From Marisa cornuarietis (Eukaryota; Mollusca; Gastropoda; Architaenioglossa; Ampullariidae): 64,000 nt of DNA. The translations under genes were made by a program, and so were the position numbers. The notes below the pieces were generated by a model. That model was given only the letters and a program-made list of their open reading frames with translations, made no database searches and was not told where the DNA came from. Location: NCBI GenBank assembly GCA_004794655.1, contig SMMW01000622.1:3657501-3721500 (forward strand), written 5' to 3'. Below are positions 1 to 12,850 of the stretch, in pieces; position 1 is the first letter of the stretch; every line of letters starts with the position of its first letter.

Positions 1-2690
1 CCTGGCTTTATTTATTCTGCTTCTTACCTCTTCATCTGCACCTCCATCCTTGGTGACTATGCTGCCTAGGTAGGTGAAGCGGTCAGTCTCTGTAATACAT
101 TCCCCATGTAGTTGAAGTGGGGCTTCTTGCTTGTTGTTGACCCGTATTACCTCTAACTTCTTGATGCAGGTTGTCAGGCCAGTGGTCGCTGCTTCTTCTG
201 AGAGCCGAGTGCTTTCCCATTATGTGTTCTTTGTCCGTGCTGTGCATGTTGTTGCTTGTGGGACAACAGGCTGATGTCGTCTGCAAAGTCGAGATCCTCA
301 AATTGCATGGCAAAGGTCCATTGAATGCCTGTGTTGCTGTTAGAGGTTGTTCTTCTCATGATCCAGTCTATGACGATCGATCAGGAAGTGTCGGCGAGAG
401 CATGCAACCTTGCGTTACTCCAGTCCTCACTGCAAAGGGGTCCATCAGCTTCCCATTGTGGATCACCTGGCGTGTCGAGTCTTTATACAGCTGTTGGATG
501 ATGGCAATGAACTTTGGTGGAAATCCGTAGTGCTGCATCAACTTCCAGATGGTCTCTCTGTCTACGGAGTCAAATGACTTCTCAAAATCCACAAATGTCA
601 TGTAGAGTGGGGACTGCCATTCGATGGACTGTTCAATAATGATTCGCATTGTAGCGATATGGCCTATGCATGATCTACCATGCCGAAAGCGTGCCTGTTC
701 TTGCCGCAGTCTCTTGTCTAGGGCATTCTTCAGTCTGTCCAGGATGATTCTGGTCAGCATCTTACTGGGAATGGACAGTAGCATAATCCCACCCCAGTTG
801 CTGCACTGAGTCAGGTCACCTTTCTTGGGTAGCTTTACCAGATAGTCAAGCTTCCAGTCTGCTGGAACTTGCTCCTGCATCCACATTTTCTGCAGCAGGG
901 GTTGTAGCATCTCTGCTGAGGCTGTTGAGTCTGCCTTGAGTGCCTCTGCAGGAGTGCCATCTGGGCCTGCCGCCTTACCAGTTTTCAGAGACTTGATGGC
1001 TTTGATGATTTCTGCCTTGGTTGGTGGGTTGATGTTCACCTGGAGTTGCTCGGTGGCTGGGACAATGTCCAAAATCGTTGCTGGTGTTGGACGGTTCAGT
1101 ATTTCTTTAAAATGTTTTGCCCAGCGAGATCTTTGTTCTGCAACCCCAGTAATGACGTTGCCATTTTTATTCTTTACTGGCCTGCATGCATTGATGTTTT
1201 TCCTTCCTGACAGAGTTCTTGTAATTTCATATAGTCTTTTCATGTTATTTTGCCCAGCTGCTTGTTCTGCCTCTTCTGTCATCCTGTGTGCGAACTGTCT
1301 CTTGTCGCCTCTTGCACTCTACTTCACTTCTCGGTTCATCTCCCAGTACTTTGCTCTGAGCTCTTTTTTCCTGCTGGTTTTGACACTGGTTTATCTTCTG
1401 CTTCAGCTATTTCCTTCCTCTATCTTTTTCCAGGTCCCTAGGGTCAGCCATTCTTTGTGTTGTTTCTGTTTCTTTCCCAGAACACGTGTGCAGGCAGCCT
1501 TCCAGGTCTCCTGTAATCCTGTCCAGTGGTTGGCCACTGTTTCTTCAAAGAGTCCCTCCAGTGCCTCAAACCTGTTTTTGACTTCACAGTTGAACTCTTC
1601 TTGTTTCCTGCGATCTCTAAGAAACTGCACGTTGAATTTGTGGTGTGGTCTGTCTGATGACTCATGAAAGGACCTCAGCTTTATCTTCAAAGTTGCTACA
1701 AGCAGGTGGTGGTCTGAGGCTGCATCTGCACCACGCCTTACCCTGACATCCAGCAGACTTCTTCTAAACTGTCGATTAATGGTGATGTGATCGATCTGGT
1801 TTTCTGTATTTCCATCTGGCGAAATCCATGTGGTCTTGTGAATGGTTTTGTGAGGAAAGACTGTGCCTCCGATTACAAGGTCATTGAACAAACAGAAGTC
1901 TGTGAACAGCTCACCATTCTCATTGCAGTTTCCCACACCGTGCTTTCCCATTATGTGTTCTTTGTCCATGTTGTCATCTCCAACTTTGGCATTCATGTCG
2001 CTCATGATGATCTTCAGGTCTCGTCTTGGAGTACGATCAACCAGCGCTTGTAGGGAATGGTAAAAGTCCACCTTCTCCTCTTCTTTTGCTGCGTTGGTAG
2101 GTGCATAGCACTAGATGATCTTTCTTCCTTTGGAGTTGAACCGAGCTGACATGAGTCGTGGGGAAACTGGTTCCCATGCAATTAGTGCCCTTGCAGCCTC
2201 CTGTGTCATCAGCACTGCTACTCCTTTTTAGTGGTCATGGTCAGGGTCTTTATGTCCAGAGTAGATGATAGTCTCCCCTGACGAGAGTCTGGTCTGACCG
2301 CTGCCATTCCATCTGGTCTCAGGCCAAGGAGTTTGATGCCATAACTCTTCATCTCCTGTGCTACCTGAGCTGATTTCCCTCTCTCATATAAGGTTCTGAT
2401 GTTCCAGGTCCCTGTCCTGGTTTTTGCTTTGACCGTGAGAAGATAGGTCGGCGAGCTGACTTCCCGAAGGCTTTCGCCAACACGCATCATAGGCCCCTCC
2501 AAAGAGGGATCTTCCCGTCCAGGCTCTCGTTGTGGTAGTGTTGTAGTTGCAGTTTCTGTAGCAAGGATTGTTTTACAGGATGGGGTTGCTAACCCCACGC
2601 CCAACCCTCCTCCTTCATCCGGGCTTGGGACCGGCAGGTTACCCGGGGGGTTTCCAGGCGGAGTTATCACAAAACATATTCTGGTGGTAT
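1..2690 (-). mobile_element. RTE-type non-LTR retrotransposon, decayed, 3' end beyond the window
   Basis: Read on the minus strand, this is one LINE whose single long ORF is now split by stops and frameshifts into open pieces at 2670-2218, 2071-1403, 1282-368, 359-174 and 313-83. The first two pieces carry an APE-type endonuclease: TWNIRTLYERGK near the start, then NQIDHITI and a SDHHL motif. The 1282-368 piece is the reverse transcriptase, with GKAAGPDGTPAEALK, LVKLPKKGDLTQCSNW, TFVDFEKSFDSVDR and TGVTQGCMLSP. The FADD catalytic box follows in another frame at about 290-270, and thumb-like sequence continues to base 1. The domain order and motifs are those of the RTE clade. The element is unlikely to be active. 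Gene predictors often call this endonuclease region 'craniofacial development protein 2-like'. The 5' end near 2690 is marked by a GC-rich leader. Confidence 0.9.
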
Positions 2691-4849
2691 TTTATGACAA
2701 AGAGGCACAAGAGATTTTATAGTAATATTTTTCTCTTAAACACACCTGGATTTGTCGAGAAAACAGGAAGTGACGAAAGGGAAGTATTTCTTTAAAAAAA
2801 AGCATCATCTTTATGAGCTGAATTCAAAGAGAAAAGATGCAATCCTGGGTAAAAGAAAACAGACCAGGACACAATATGGGGTTGCTTAATGTTCTCTTCG
2901 ACACTCAGATGAAGTTAGTTTGTACTCATTTAGGAAATTCTAAAGATAATGGCCACAAACGCCAGTGGATTAACTTTGTTGGGAGATGTGTATATACAGG
3001 TCTCTGCTTTGTTCAAACATGTCATGCGAACTTCGTCCCTACACCATATTTAAGTAAAACGAAAAGATCTTCCTACAGCAACGCCGAATTTACAAAAGCA
3101 AGAGCTGTTAAAGCCAACTACAAATGCTGGTAAAAAGCTTAAACAAAGATCAAGCACCAGATATGCAACATCGAGTTACACAGTTACAAACACAGTATCA
3201 GTCGTATCCTTGGTCAGTATAATGCTTAAACAACTGACAGTGTGGGGACACCATTGATGTGCATGCTTGAAACAGTTAAAAAAAGAATTGAGGGGGACGA
3301 ACGCGTGAGAAGCTTAAACGGGAACAGGTGCAAGGATCAGTAAGTAAAGAGTAAATTTTGCATGTAGCTAAATGAGGAAGAAATAAGTTTTTACGTTGGT
3401 AAATATGTATCAAATTATTATGTTATTTTAAGGATAAAAAGTTATTATCAGCAGTCAGTTGCAACTTGTAACTATAAACTAAAAATTCAATGCTGGAAAT
3501 TTACTATCAAATAAAAAAATTAGAAGAGTTTATCTTAGACAAACGCACATTTGTTGCCCATTAAATTTTGATCTGGAGAAGATTTACTTAGCAGTCCGTC
3601 GAGTGAGCCTTTGGACCTTTTTTTAAACTTTAGTGGAACCTTCAGAAAAATAATTTCAAATCTTAAGGGCTCCATCCCAAAATCAATGGTTTCATTTTTC
3701 TGAGAACAAAATCGCGTCTTGAACATGAGAACCTAAGTAATGTTTCTTCTTTTGACTCAAAGACGTGCATAGACTTACTGAACTAACCCACACTCGTTGT
3801 TACAAATACTACCTCTCCAGTATAAGAGAGTAATTTTCATCCTGCTTTCCTAGTGGCTGGTGAGAATGCCGATGTTTGAAGACTTATATCTTTAAACTTA
3901 AGCATAGTTATGTACTCATATTTTGGGAATTATTATTTTAAAATGAACTTAACCTGATCATAAAGAAAAAATGCTGCACTCGGCTTGTCCTTTAACCCGG
4001 CTGCTGGCGCGATGCTTCATGATTAAGAAAATAAACAAAAGGGACATCACATCAATGTAAAAGGGGGCTGCTATTCTTTCTGCTAACTAAAAGACTTTTC
4101 TTCATAAGACTTTTATTACAATTGTTTTTACGCCATTTAAAGAAACACAAAAACCCTTAGCGAGTGGAACATGTTTTAAACATAAAACTTCTTTAAAGTT
4201 TAATGATCTACGTTTCTAATATTACCCTGGGACTGAGGGTCTTGCTAAAGCTACATAGACTGTTGTAAAAAAAAAAGCCGATACATGTGTTGCGGTACAA
4301 TTGTAGTAATCATGCGGGTACATGACGTCAGCAGCTCAGTGACACCAACGCAGGTGACTTAAGCCTTAACGTTAGCGATACAACTGCTTTATCTAATAAC
4401 AAACAGTTAACCTGAGCGTTGCTACATCTTTGTCGCAGATATACGTGGCCCACAGAAGAGTGCTTCACGGTGGAGGAAGCAGTAATTACCTTGATGTTAA
4501 ACACATGGATTACTCTCTTTAATCACATGCACAAGACAAAAATCCAATTGTTCACAAAACTAAAAGGTCAAGGTCTAAAAATGTGTTATAACAATACTAA
4601 TGTCAGCCTGTTTTTTATTGGGTAAATAGTCTGTTCAGTCATGATACATGAAGTGGATTTTATGTTTTTAGTTTTGTTGGTAGGGGGTTGCAATGTTAAA
4701 ACGCATGAATTTTGAGATGTTTTGTCTTATTTTCCTCTAACAGCTGATACGTTTTATAAGGTTACGGGTATAACATGCATCGTTCCTTCCCTGTTCAAAG
4801 AATGAATCTTTGTGTGATTGAAAACAAATCTGCTTAAGGTCTCTCTCTT

Positions 4850-4851
<2 letters not shown>
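2691..4851. other. Non-coding stretch with no supported gene
   Basis: AT-rich sequence. The longest open frames (for example 2837-3133 plus and 3535-3726 minus) are short, lack recognisable domains and are not flanked by convincing splice sites. Part of a dispersed repeat lies near 3855-3975. Confidence 0.6.
3855..3975 (+). repeat. Dispersed repeat family copy (degenerate)
   Basis: Shares the order 'gatgtttgaagacttatatc', then an AT-rich block around 'tttgggaatta', then 'aaatgaactta', with the stretches near 6015-6140, 29495-29625 and 45550-45675. It looks like a fragment of one old interspersed element. I see no coding sequence or terminal repeats. Confidence 0.4.

Positions 4852-4905
<54 letters not shown>
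4852..4905. repeat. (AC)n microsatellite
   Basis: 54 bp of uninterrupted AC/CA dinucleotides. It produces artefactual valine-cysteine open frames on the minus strand. Confidence 0.98.
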
Positions 4906-4907
<2 letters not shown>

Positions 4908-5013
4908 TGACCGACGAATCATAAAAAACGGGAGAAAAACTAAAAGTTTTTTGTGAAACTATGAAATTTGGTATGGGTGACGACACTGAGAGAGAAAGAA
5001 GATAGAACATTAC

Positions 5014-5235
5014 CTGATCGTGGGCGAGATTTGCATGCAAGCTCTGCACCCTCCTCAAGTTTCGCCTTGGCAGTAGCTGAGCCTGAGGACGTCTCCCAGG
5101 AGCATCCCCCTCTCTCCACTGGCTCTCTGTCTCACCGCTGGTCTGGCAGAAAGGCTCGTGAGTGCGGTGCTGACTGAGTATCGAGTAATGTCTGGAACCA
5201 ATCGTTTTCTGCCGCTGCGTTTTGTTGTTATTCAT
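5014..5235 (-). CDS. Possible first coding exon, unidentified
   Basis: On the minus strand an ATG at 5235 opens 74 codons ending exactly at a CAG|GTAATG donor-like junction (last exon base 5014). The peptide starts MNNNKTQRQKTIGSRHYSIL and is rich in Arg, Gln and Ser; I recognise no domain. Beyond the donor the frame runs into the AC microsatellite. I could not find a convincing downstream exon, so this is only a candidate. It could equally be chance open sequence in a locally GC-richer patch. Confidence 0.2.
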
Positions 5236-5254
5236 GGCTACATCAACGTATTCA

Positions 5255-5475
5255 CCTGGCTGACTGTGACAGCTAGTGTGACGTTGACGTCTTGAGCGGT
5301 GTGACGGCTAGAGCGATGTCCACATCTTCAGCTGGCTGGCCACCAGTGTGACGTCCACCTCTTGAGCTGTATGAGGTCCACGTCTTGAGGTGTCTGATAG
5401 CCAGTATGATGGCTACGTTTTGGGCTGGTTGATTATGCTATGGTTAGTATGACGTCGACGTCTTTAGCAGGCGGA
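5255..5475. repeat. Degenerate tandem repeat rich in TGACGT motifs
   Basis: Roughly five imperfect units, each built around 'gtgacgtc-ac-tcttgagc' and 'gctggctggccagta'. Units differ in length by up to about 20 bp. The core GACGTC/TGACGT occurs near 5281, 5349 and 5451. No open frame runs through the array. Confidence 0.55.
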
Positions 5476-6014
5476 CTGAAGGGACTACTGTTATCTGTTT
5501 TCGGGGTAGAAACCGTCGGCGGACGCTGTGTCAAGCTCAACGCGGTCTGAACGCTCGCAGTTCTGGTTTTGACTGGAACATTGCACCACCGCCACTCGTC
5601 CGGTCTTGTGTGGGGAAGGGGGGAGGCGACAACCAGTGTTACCTGGACTTGTCTGATTCTGACCTAGGGGGGAAGTCTCATAAAATCCCCATTTATGTGA
5701 GAGCTGGTCACAAATAACATCTAAAAGTTAGCGCTGAAAGTGATTGAAGATATGCATATGGTTTAAAGACTAACCTAAGCCAAACATAATATTAAGCTCA
5801 AGAGTTACAGGTAAGTAATAGGAAATTATGCAGTTATTTGTTTTAAAAAAAATTGTAGTTCATTTTAATTTTTGTCTTATAAAAACACAATTGCTTTTAT
5901 CTAAATTCTAAATTTAGATGTAGCTTAAGGCTGTAGTCATTGTGAAAGCTTCGAGCATATGCTAATGATGCTCTACCTTTGAGACAGCCTGCCACTGTGA
6001 CGTCACAGGAATGA

Positions 6015-6140
6015 GTTCTCATCCTCTTTCCAAAACCCAGGTGAGAACTGTGATGTTCAAAGGCTTGTATCTTCTGAACAAAACTACATTTTTCGCTCAT
6101 ATTTGAGGAATTAGTATATTTTAATGAATTAAATACATTT
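6015..6140 (+). repeat. Dispersed repeat family copy
   Basis: Begins near 'tttccaaaacccaggtgaga' and continues to 'ttaatgaattaaat'. A close relative with the same order of words lies at 29495-29625, and weaker relatives lie at 3855-3975 and 45550-45675. Non-coding. Confidence 0.55.
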
Positions 6141-9100
6141 TTCCACCACAAACAAAATTAATTTGAAGAATATTCGCTGACTCAGATCTCACCTGTGATC
6201 ACCACTTGCGTTCCACCTCTAGGTAACGACAAAAAGATAATACTTGGCCTAGACATATTCACGTTTGGTCTGCACACGGACAAGTATTTTTGTCATCCCA
6301 GTTACCCGGCCCAAGCAGCTATTAGGCTTAATTAACTAGTGAGATGGGGTCCTCTGACAGCTCCTAGGTATCCTGCTTCCTGGCGTATCAGATCTGTCAG
6401 CTTCGTGACTGATAATTAATCTGACACTGAATAGGAAAGAAACTCCGACACACATGCTCGCAGGCACTTTCTTCGGTCTTGCGACTTTCTTTTCAAGAAT
6501 TACCCCTTTGGACAAAGGTGAAGGTGGGGGTGATGTCAGAGCAGGAAGAAAGATTGAAAGCGAGTAGTTACAATGGAGACTTCGTCGTTGTCACGCTACA
6601 AGGCACAATGCAACGTTGGCTTATGCCACTCATTATTGTTTCTCACCAAGTTTCTTTTTTCCTGCTCTGATTCCCCTTGCTTCTCAAATGGTCAACACGG
6701 GTAAGCAGCAGTCGTTACAGTTCAAACAGCCCAACTGAAGCAACTTTTTGTGATTGCTAGTTCATGCTGAAGGCTGTCGATGGTCTCACCGAGTGTCTCT
6801 GGTTTGTCCACACTTGACATCCCGATGCTCGGGGACGGGATTCTTGTCAAACCTCTCAGTTGCTTCGGGCTGGTCGAGCCGCGTCCCAATCTTCTTCAAA
6901 ATTATCGAATGTGTTCGCCTCCTCAAAATCTAGTGTCAATCGCAGACTGGTCGGATCTCGATGAGCACTAACTCTGTACGAGTTATTCGGTATGCCCAGT
7001 AAAATGCTTGGGTCAGCTTCTATTACATAAGTAAACTAATAAATAAATAAAATTATACAAATCGCTTATTTTTTCATGTATTTCTTTTGCCGACTTTTTT
7101 AAATTTCATTTCCAAACAAACAAATGTTGTTGATTTTTTTTCTGAATAGAAGATAGAGGTAATGTATCAAACTCTTTTGCAATGAGTTCGTGTATTTAGA
7201 GGTAGAATGCTGGAATCACTGTCATCCTAACTACAAAGCACCGTAACATCAGCACACTTCATTCTCTTTGCTAAACTTGTCTCGGTCTCGTCTCGAGGTT
7301 GCATCGGCTGTTTCATCCTCCGTGGCTCGAGATTTTGTGATAGTAAGTTGTCTGTCGAGCTCTTGGTGCCGTGGATACCCAACACATCCTTAACAGAATA
7401 ACAGATAAGAACAGCACCTTTTAGTGACCTTTTAGTTATTCTGTTAGTTGCCCTCGTCACATTTCTCTGTCTTCGTGCTACGGTCAGAGTGTCATGTACA
7501 GCAGCACATGTACAACTTTTCTCGACCAAGAATTTCAGTCGACTGGCGATTTTCTGGTCTTAACTCGAATTCATTAACTCACTTTTCTGCTGATGGTTCC
7601 CTAAGACGTTTAATCCTGATTTGTAGTTCAAAAACAAAAACAAAAATGAGAGAGAGAGAGACCAGTTTGTCTTTTTCTTATTTTTTTAAGATTGTTATAT
7701 TAAAACTGCTGATTTTTAACCCATCGTACCTTTTTCATCTGACCTAACCAAGAAAGTTTATTTTTATTTGACGAAGATAGTCTGCGTTGTATTTTGTTTC
7801 AAAAGCATTTCCTAATCTCAAAGTAATCAAAAGAATTTCAGACTGACATCTTTACTTCCTACTGCTACTTACTTGGCAACATTTTCAACTCAGTTCAGCA
7901 TTTTACAGGTTTATTCAAAACGAGATTCCCTCTGAATTAATTATTTTCTCATGTCAGATTTATTGCTCCAACAGAAACCACGAAGCCTTGTGTTTTCTAG
8001 GATCTGACTTGCTAATAACAATCATTTTTCATGGGTTCCATGTTACTAACATCTAACACAGTAAGAGCCAGCCAGACAATTTTATTGACGTGCTAGCCTT
8101 ATCAGCATCCAAGACATTCATTTCTTTCCCAGCAAACAAAGAAACAGAAGTTATCTGACCCAAGTCACCGAAAACTGGGCAATGAAAGGCGGGTTGTCTA
8201 ATGGTGGGATAATTACAGACAAAACGATATCTGCTAAGCCGCAGCCTATAATGTGGGAACATGATTACTATATTACTATCTTATATTACTACTTCGTAGG
8301 CATTACTGAACACTCTTGTTCCTCATGCTGTTTCATGCTTTGGTTCTCCTGATTTTTTTTTAAAACATAGTACGGGTCAGCTACTTTTGATTGGTACTGA
8401 CAGCTAAAGCTAATTCACTCACAATGAAAACAAAACGGCTAAAGGTTAATGCCTGCCATTATGGCGTACACTGTAACAAATAAGAAGGCGCCTTTTCCCC
8501 TTCCTTTATTCCGAAATTCGTGTTAGAAAAAGGGTCAGTGTGGACAAAATGTGTGTGTGTGCAACCTAACGCAATTGTCGATTCTGTAACAGATCGCGGT
8601 ACATCGTCAGAGTTAGCAAAACTGTAAATTACAGGCAATAACAGAAAATTATAAATCCGTGTCAGTTTTACTCGCAAAACTGTTGCTAATTCCACATCAA
8701 GTGACTTACTGTCAGTGTTATCAATACACTCCTCCAACACTTACTCGGAAAAATGCTGCAGTTGTACATTTTCCTACTTCCCGAAATCCACAACCTACAA
8801 CTGTTGGCCGCACAGACTTACATAGACTTACAGTACAGAGATCATAGAAGTATATGGGAGGACGGCTACTCTCACCGTCGTGTTACTCAGATCTTTTCCT
8901 TCATCCCCAGGCCTGTCGGGCCTGGCCGGTCGACTTTTGCAGTCGCACACGACGTTCGTAACATATCCGTTCATTGCGGTCGTGCCCCTGTTGATGTTAT
9001 TACTCATGTGAAAAGTAATTAATTTTTGCCATTTATTCTGCCGGCTGCTACAAATCGAATCCCCGTAAAACAGACGATGGAACTAGTGGAATAAAAAAGG

Positions 9101-9345
9101 TATATAATATCGGCCAAAATAGCACACAGATGTATGCATGCGAGTAACTAAATAAGTAATAGGAATACATTATGTTTATAAATATGTATGATGCAAACAT
9201 AGTCTATTCATAATATCCGTCTATAAATTAAATATGTAGAACCTTGCTCCATCTTTTAGTTTTTGCTTGTTACTATATTGGAGATACACGAAAAGTATAC
9301 AGATGTTCCTTATTATTCTGTGTCAGTTTTTCATTATTGATGATT
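6141..9345. other. Non-coding stretch with no supported gene
   Basis: No open frame has a recognisable domain or paired splice sites. Short frames such as 6479-6670, 7227-7529 and 8459-8740 look like chance. AT-rich throughout. Confidence 0.55.
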
Positions 9346-9350
9346 TCCAG

Positions 9351-9628
9351 AGGCCGTAGTCATAAAGCTAAGGTAAGTTGTTGCCCTAGGGCAACATGGC
9401 GAATTCAACGACGAGTGTCTTCTTTCTGAAGCTATCAAACTATCCATGTATCCAGATCCTGCAGATGTTGTTTTAATCTTAGAGCCGTAGTTATAAAGCG
9501 GCAGCTTTAGGGTAAAGAAATATGAAGTATATTGTCTTCGGGGTCTGGGCACCGCAAGACCCTTTTCTTTGAGTTTCCCATTTTGCCCTAAGGAAACGAC
9601 TTACTCTCGCTTCATGACCGCGGCCCCA
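9351..9628. mobile_element. MITE-like element with long imperfect terminal inverted repeats
   Basis: The left end reads 'gaggccgtagtcataaagc' and continues to 'gccctagggcaacatgg'. The right end, read on the opposite strand, is 'ggggccgcggtcatgaagc' and continues to 'ccttagggcaaaatggg', giving an inverted repeat of about 50 bp. A third partial direct copy of the terminus begins near 9482 ('gagccgtagttataaagc'), so either two copies are nested or the left end is duplicated. No transposase is visible. Confidence 0.6.
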
Positions 9629-12599
9629 GCAGTCTTAACTTGGTACCTAAAGGTAAATTTCCCAGTGAGAATGGGTATAATAACGTCCTCGAAATCAGAC
9701 ACCATTTTTAAAGTGCATTTCCGTGGGAACTTGAACACTCTTTCAAACTATAAGCCCTTCAGCAAACTTTTACGGGAGTCCCGCAAGGCCGCATCCTCAA
9801 GTAATCTCTTGTAATGTAAGACATATCTACGTAAGCACGTACTACACGGGGAGGGATTGTGCACAGGCCGTGTACAGGAAGCTGCACAATAGCCCCAGAG
9901 TGGTGGCCCCAGAGGCCTGATCGCACCATAAACATTAAATCCATTGCGTGATCTTGCGCGCTCCACACACCTCACGCATTTGAATGCAGCATGAGTTCAG
10001 TTATTGGCACATTGCATTTGCATCAAAACTGCCAGTCTCGCGATCTCTGATTCCAGATGAGAAAGACCTGCATGCGTTTCTTGCAGCAATTCAAGCAAGG
10101 TCGATAGCAAACTAAGTGGCCATACGAGCGCCTGAGGAAAGGTCATCTCGTGGCAAGTGCGCGTGCAAGCACCAGCAGATGTAATAATGACCCTCTCGTC
10201 CCTCACTGGTTAGTTACCCACTTCACATCAGCAGTCGACTCGACCTGTTCTCAAGCTACGCTCCGTCAGTTCAGTCACCGTGTACACTTTATCTCGCCAT
10301 CTCGTTCTTCTATCCAAAAACTCTTGCTATACTATACGCGCTAAGTTATAAGGCGTGCCACCGATGTTTTTGAGCGAATAATAATTGTCTACCGTCTCAA
10401 TGCGCATTTGCAAACCCTGCCTAATATGCATCGAATTTTACAGTTAAGTACATTTTCCACAAAATTTTGGAAAACAATTTAAAATGTGTGTATGTACATC
10501 TAAAATTCGATCAATAGTAAAGAATATTAGCCAAAGCGCGTTAGTTGATTCCTCACGCCATCGTTTGGACTGCCAGGATCACCTAAGCCAAGTCGCAGTC
10601 CGTTAGAAAAGTACTTGCCCTTCACACCGTTATGCGTCTGCCGGTAACCTGTGCTCGACACACAGCCCCTTTTATTGGGGCGCATTTTTAACGTATAAAT
10701 ATAGAGTAAGATTTGGGCTTGAAAAGAACCCACGTGTATCAGCCCTGATTCTATATTTAGAGAAGGCTTCTGGCGGTTAGTATACTCCTGCAGAACTAAG
10801 TCGCTGGTCCTCCGCCTGCTTGGGTCTGCGACTGAAAAACACCTCCAATAGAAATGAATACCCGATTTATCAGTAAAGACTTACGTTTCCCCCCCCCCGG
10901 CCAATAGGCTATGGGATTCTTTATCTTCACCTACATATTTCAGCTGTGAACGGTTTTTGCAAAATGACATCTTTGTGACATGGTGAAATCCACCATACAT
11001 AAACATATAATATACCAACAAGAAACTGTGTTTTTCATACATTTATTCAACAAGGAAGTAATCAAAAACATTCAGACTTCCACACAAATCCAAGTTAAAT
11101 GATAATGAATGCTGTAAAACTAATCTTGGCATGTGGTAAGATATAGCAGTTTCTCACAAAACATTACTCTTTGTTATACTGTTAATGTGAAGGACATTAT
11201 GTGATGATCAAAACGACCATGAGGCACATATTAAGCAAACTTTCACTCATTTGGATTCATTACCTGGCCCATAGTTTTTGTACTTAGCCATCTTTGTTAT
11301 TAAATACAATTAGTTATGTAGCACATCTGAAATGCACTATTCATTAAACAAATTTAGTCATTTGGGTGCCCTCCCCAGTATATCAATGATGTCAGTCAAT
11401 ATACACAGGAATCTTTCCCTTAATTGTGAAAACGCCATACAGCTTTATTAAAAAAAATACACACAGAAAATGTTCTTTATGAAAATAATCTCAAGAAAAT
11501 CTGCTATGACCAATTTCAAGGAAGCTTTGACTTTGTGTAAATTTTATGCTATTGATGCAAAATCCAATCCATAGTTGAAAGCTTTTTCCAAGCTACAAGT
11601 TCTAAATAAAATTCTTTTTTTCTAGATTAAATTTCCATGCTCTAAAAAGACACCATGCTTTATTTTATAGCCAAAAAATAGTTTGCATCAAAACATGAAA
11701 GTTAGCTGGCATTTATGTGTTTACACTATATATTAAACATATTTAGAAATGTGGATTTTCCATCCAAATATTTTCCCAGATATATTCAAGAGCATAAATG
11801 AAACATTCAACACTCAGTCATCCATTCTTCTGACAAAAATAACTTGCACATGCATGTATTAGTCTGCATGATAAATATATTTACAGTACAATAAAAGTTG
11901 GCAAACAAAAGAAATCTGCAACAACTATTTATATAGAAAACTACATGTTGATTTTCAAAAGTATATTCAGTTGTGAAATGTCATTGCTGACTTTGTATGT
12001 ACTATTCTACAAAAATGTCAAGATGATGACAACAAGAAAACCTAACATGTTCTGGTTTTGACTTATAATTTCTATACAGAAAACTGTCAAATCTTGATCT
12101 CATAACCTTGATCTTAAAAAAGCTGATCCATATTAACACTTTTTAATAATAAATGTATTATTAATAACCTCAAAAAGTTTAAAGGGGAAACTTTTTGGCA
12201 TCAATATTTATTACTAGAGTGTTTCTAGCTGAACAGTAGTTTAATACAATGTGCAAACTGCAGCAGTTGTAGCCAACGGTTCAACACAGACATGGTATTT
12301 ACTCCCCTAAAGGGACTTATTCACTTTTATCCCAAGAAATAAGCAGACATCCTCAAAAATAAAATCGGTGGGCATGTACGCCTTGTGAGAATGGGGAATC
12401 TCCTAGTGTACTGGTTAATCCTCTTGGTTCAAGATAAAAATATAACATTACAATGACTGGCTTATAACTGAAGATTGCAAAGACGACAGTGGGTGAAGTT
12501 TGTTTTTTATTATTGCTGCTCTGAGATAAACATTAGACCAAGAAACCTATACATTTTTGGAAAAGAGAAAACTTGAACTTTGCAATAAAAAGTAATGAA
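9629..12599. other. Non-coding stretch; possible TE remnant near 9750-10210
   Basis: Minus-strand frames at 9975-9748 and 10206-9997 are open; the second contains a leucine-rich helical stretch around LLSTLLELLQETHAGLSH, reminiscent of Myb-like proteins carried by DNA transposons, but too short to assign. From 11040 to 12600 the sequence is very AT-rich without coding potential. An AATAAA on the minus strand lies at 11047-11042, but whether any transcript reaches it is unknown. Confidence 0.4.
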
Positions 12600-12850
12600 A
12601 ATCGCCTTGCCCATGCTACCCGGCAAAGCCACGATCTTGGCTTGTCGAACCAAGAGGGTTAAAACACTTGCTTGTCACCACTGCATTGAGATGCCCTTGG
12701 TTTAAATCTTGCCTCAGGATGCTGTCTGCATGTGACACCTGTTCCTAGGACTGACCATTGAGGGTTGTCTCCAGTTTCCTTCCCTCCTCTCCCCTCATAA
12801 AGCAAAGTATCCTCTAGGTGAAAGCACTTACCTACCAAAGCAACCAACCA
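12600..12850 (+). mobile_element. tRNA-derived SINE (probable)
   Basis: The stretch 'ggtttaaatcttgcc' near 12697 resembles a Pol III B box, preceded at a suitable distance by an A-box-like segment around 'tggcttgtcgaaccaag'. The following body contains 'ctgcatgtgacacctgtt', which is close to the reverse complement of the body of the SINE copies at 25905-26112 and 34981-35095. Orientation is inferred from box order. Confidence 0.5.

Noticed and set aside
936..1667. 243-codon plus-strand open frame
   Set aside because: It is the antisense of the RTE endonuclease/reverse transcriptase on the minus strand and has no domain of its own.
1403..2670. A host gene of the 'craniofacial development protein 2-like' type
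   Set aside because: That label usually marks RTE endonucleases. Reverse transcriptase follows in the same orientation with frameshifts, so it is a LINE.
4737..5235. Minus-strand frames with long Val-Cys runs
   Set aside because: Produced by the AC microsatellite at 4852-4905.
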